From assembly GCA_012522165.1 (NCBI GenBank), contig JAAYKZ010000116.1, positions 1 to 14,796 of the forward strand: a DNA stretch of 14,796 nucleotides. The letters are read 5' to 3'. Source of the DNA: Clostridiales bacterium (GTDB lineage Bacteria; Bacillota; Clostridia; Caldicoprobacterales; UBA3941). The translations under genes were made by a program, and so were the position numbers. Positions 14,138 through 14,796 of this stretch are shown in pieces. Positions within the stretch are counted from its first letter, which is position 1; each line of letters opens with the position of its first letter. The notes under the pieces were generated by a model. That model did not search any database. It was not told where the DNA came from and saw nothing but the letters and a program-made list of their open reading frames with translations.

Positions 14138-14796
14138 GCCGGGATTTTCCTGTTGAAAAATATGATAAAGATTTCTTATTGAAATTGCTTAGGGATATGG
14201 TGCTTATTAGAAGAGTAGAAGAAAAGGCAGGGCAGATGTACGGTCTGCAAAAGATCGGAGGTTTTTGTCATTTATATATAGGTCAAGAGGCAGTGGCTAC
14301 AGGTTCTATAGCAGCTATTGATCTAAGTAAGGATTATGTTTTAACAACTTATAGGGATCATGGTCACGCTCTTGTATGTGGTATGGATCCAGGAGTATTA
14401 ATAGCGGAGTTATTTGGAAAAGTAACTGGCTGTTCAAAAGGCAAGGGAGGCTCTATGCACTTGTTTGATGCGGAAAATCATATGTACGGAGGCCATGGTA
14501 TTGTAGGTTCACATATTCCTTTGGCGACAGGGGTGGCTTTGAAGATAAAGTATAAGGAAGAGGATGGAGTTGTGCTGTGCTACTTTGGGGATGGTGCCAT
14601 ACATCAGGGGGCTTTTCATGAGAGCTTGAACATGGCCAAAATATGGAATCTTCCTATTGTATATATTTGTGAAAATAACCAGTACGGTATGGGAACTAAC
14701 TATCAGAGAGTATCATCAGTCCATGATTTCTATATAATGAGTAATTCCTATGGTATTCCTGGCAAGCAAGTGGATGGCATGAATGTATTAGAAGTA
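14134..14796 (+). CDS. pdhA: Thiamine-pyrophosphate dehydrogenase E1 component, alpha subunit (pyruvate/acetoin type), N-terminal part
   Basis: The first 221 residues of an E1-alpha subunit of about 320–330, open at the window edge. E1 decarboxylates a 2-oxo acid or acetoin with TPP and passes the acyl group to the lipoyl arm of E2. The TPP/Mg motif is complete: GDG (152–154) followed about 27 residues later by NN (181–182) in FGDGAIHQGAFHESLNMA...ENNQYGMGT. Other landmarks are GGFCHLYIGQEA (42–53), YRDHGHAL (73–80), SKGKGGSMHLF (101–111) and GGHGIVGSHIPLATG (119–133). GGFCHLYIGQEA and NQYGMGT look more like PdhA than AcoA, but the substrate cannot be settled without E1-beta and E2. GGGGAGGGAG precedes ATG 14134. 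The upstream flavin-barrel gene overlaps it by 4 nt. Confidence 0.88.
   Translation, partial: MSRDFPVEKYDKDFLLKLLRDMVLIRRVEEKAGQMYGLQKIGGFCHLYIGQEAVATGSIAAIDLSKDYVLTTYRDHGHALVCGMDPGVLIAELFGKVTGCSKGKGGSMHLFDAENHMYGGHGIVGSHIPLATGVALKIKYKEEDGVVLCYFGDGAIHQGAFHESLNMAKIWNLPIVYICENNQYGMGTNYQRVSSVHDFYIMSNSYGIPGKQVDGMNVLEV

Noticed and set aside
1..14796. CRISPR array, tRNA, rRNA, insertion sequence, phage or defence genes
   Set aside because: I saw no direct-repeat array, cloverleaf, transposase, inverted terminal repeats or toxin/defence domains on either strand.

Overview
The window looks like chromosomal DNA of a low-GC, endospore-forming Firmicute of the class Clostridia. The base composition is A/T-rich, the ribosome binding sites are strong and G-rich (AGGAGG/GGGGAG type), and TTG is used repeatedly as a start codon. 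The gene order mreD–PBP2–minCDE–rodA–mgsA–spoIVFA–spoIVFB–radical SAM–DUF2344–rng matches the cell-shape/division/sporulation cluster known from Clostridia; the Bacillus subtilis equivalent is mreBCD–minCD–spoIVFAB–rplU. All genes are on the + strand. I could not assign a species.

Region 1 (1–4742) is shape and division. It holds the 3' end of mreD, a terminator, a long class B penicillin-binding protein (PBP2/MrdA), minC, minD and minE, and then a terminator. PBP2 is the transpeptidase partner of RodA, and MinCDE places the division septum.

Region 2 (4743–10658) starts at a well-formed extended -10 promoter. It carries rodA (SEDS glycosyltransferase), mgsA (methylglyoxal synthase, all five key residues present), and the spoIVFA/spoIVFB pair (regulator and intramembrane metalloprotease that activates pro-sigma-K in sporulation). 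It ends with a B12-binding-type radical SAM protein and its usual DUF2344 partner, which overlap by ATGA. The ribosome binding site of spoIVFA can pair completely with a C-rich stretch about 40 nt upstream. This suggests that read-through mRNA from rodA–mgsA is poorly translated for the sporulation genes.

Region 3 (10671–12197) is rng, the RNase E/G family endonuclease. It is full length and collinear but interrupted by a single in-frame TAA where the family has a Leu (one T-to-A change from TTA). The stop separates the S1/5'-sensor half from the catalytic half, so this is a pseudogene, a fresh mutation, or a sequencing error.

Region 4 (12198–14796) departs from the expected order: rplU–rpmA does not follow rng. 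Instead there is a monocistronic alanine-type aminotransferase (alaA) with its own promoter and terminator. A small FMN-binding split-barrel (pyridoxamine-phosphate-oxidase-like) protein follows, translationally coupled by ATGA to the E1-alpha subunit of a pyruvate/acetoin dehydrogenase type complex, which runs off the window end.

I found no CRISPR array, tRNA, rRNA, insertion sequence or phage gene. No stretch longer than about 165 bases lacks a gene. Most of the window is ordinary conserved chromosome. The items most worth checking are the rng stop codon and the spoIVFA translation-masking structure.
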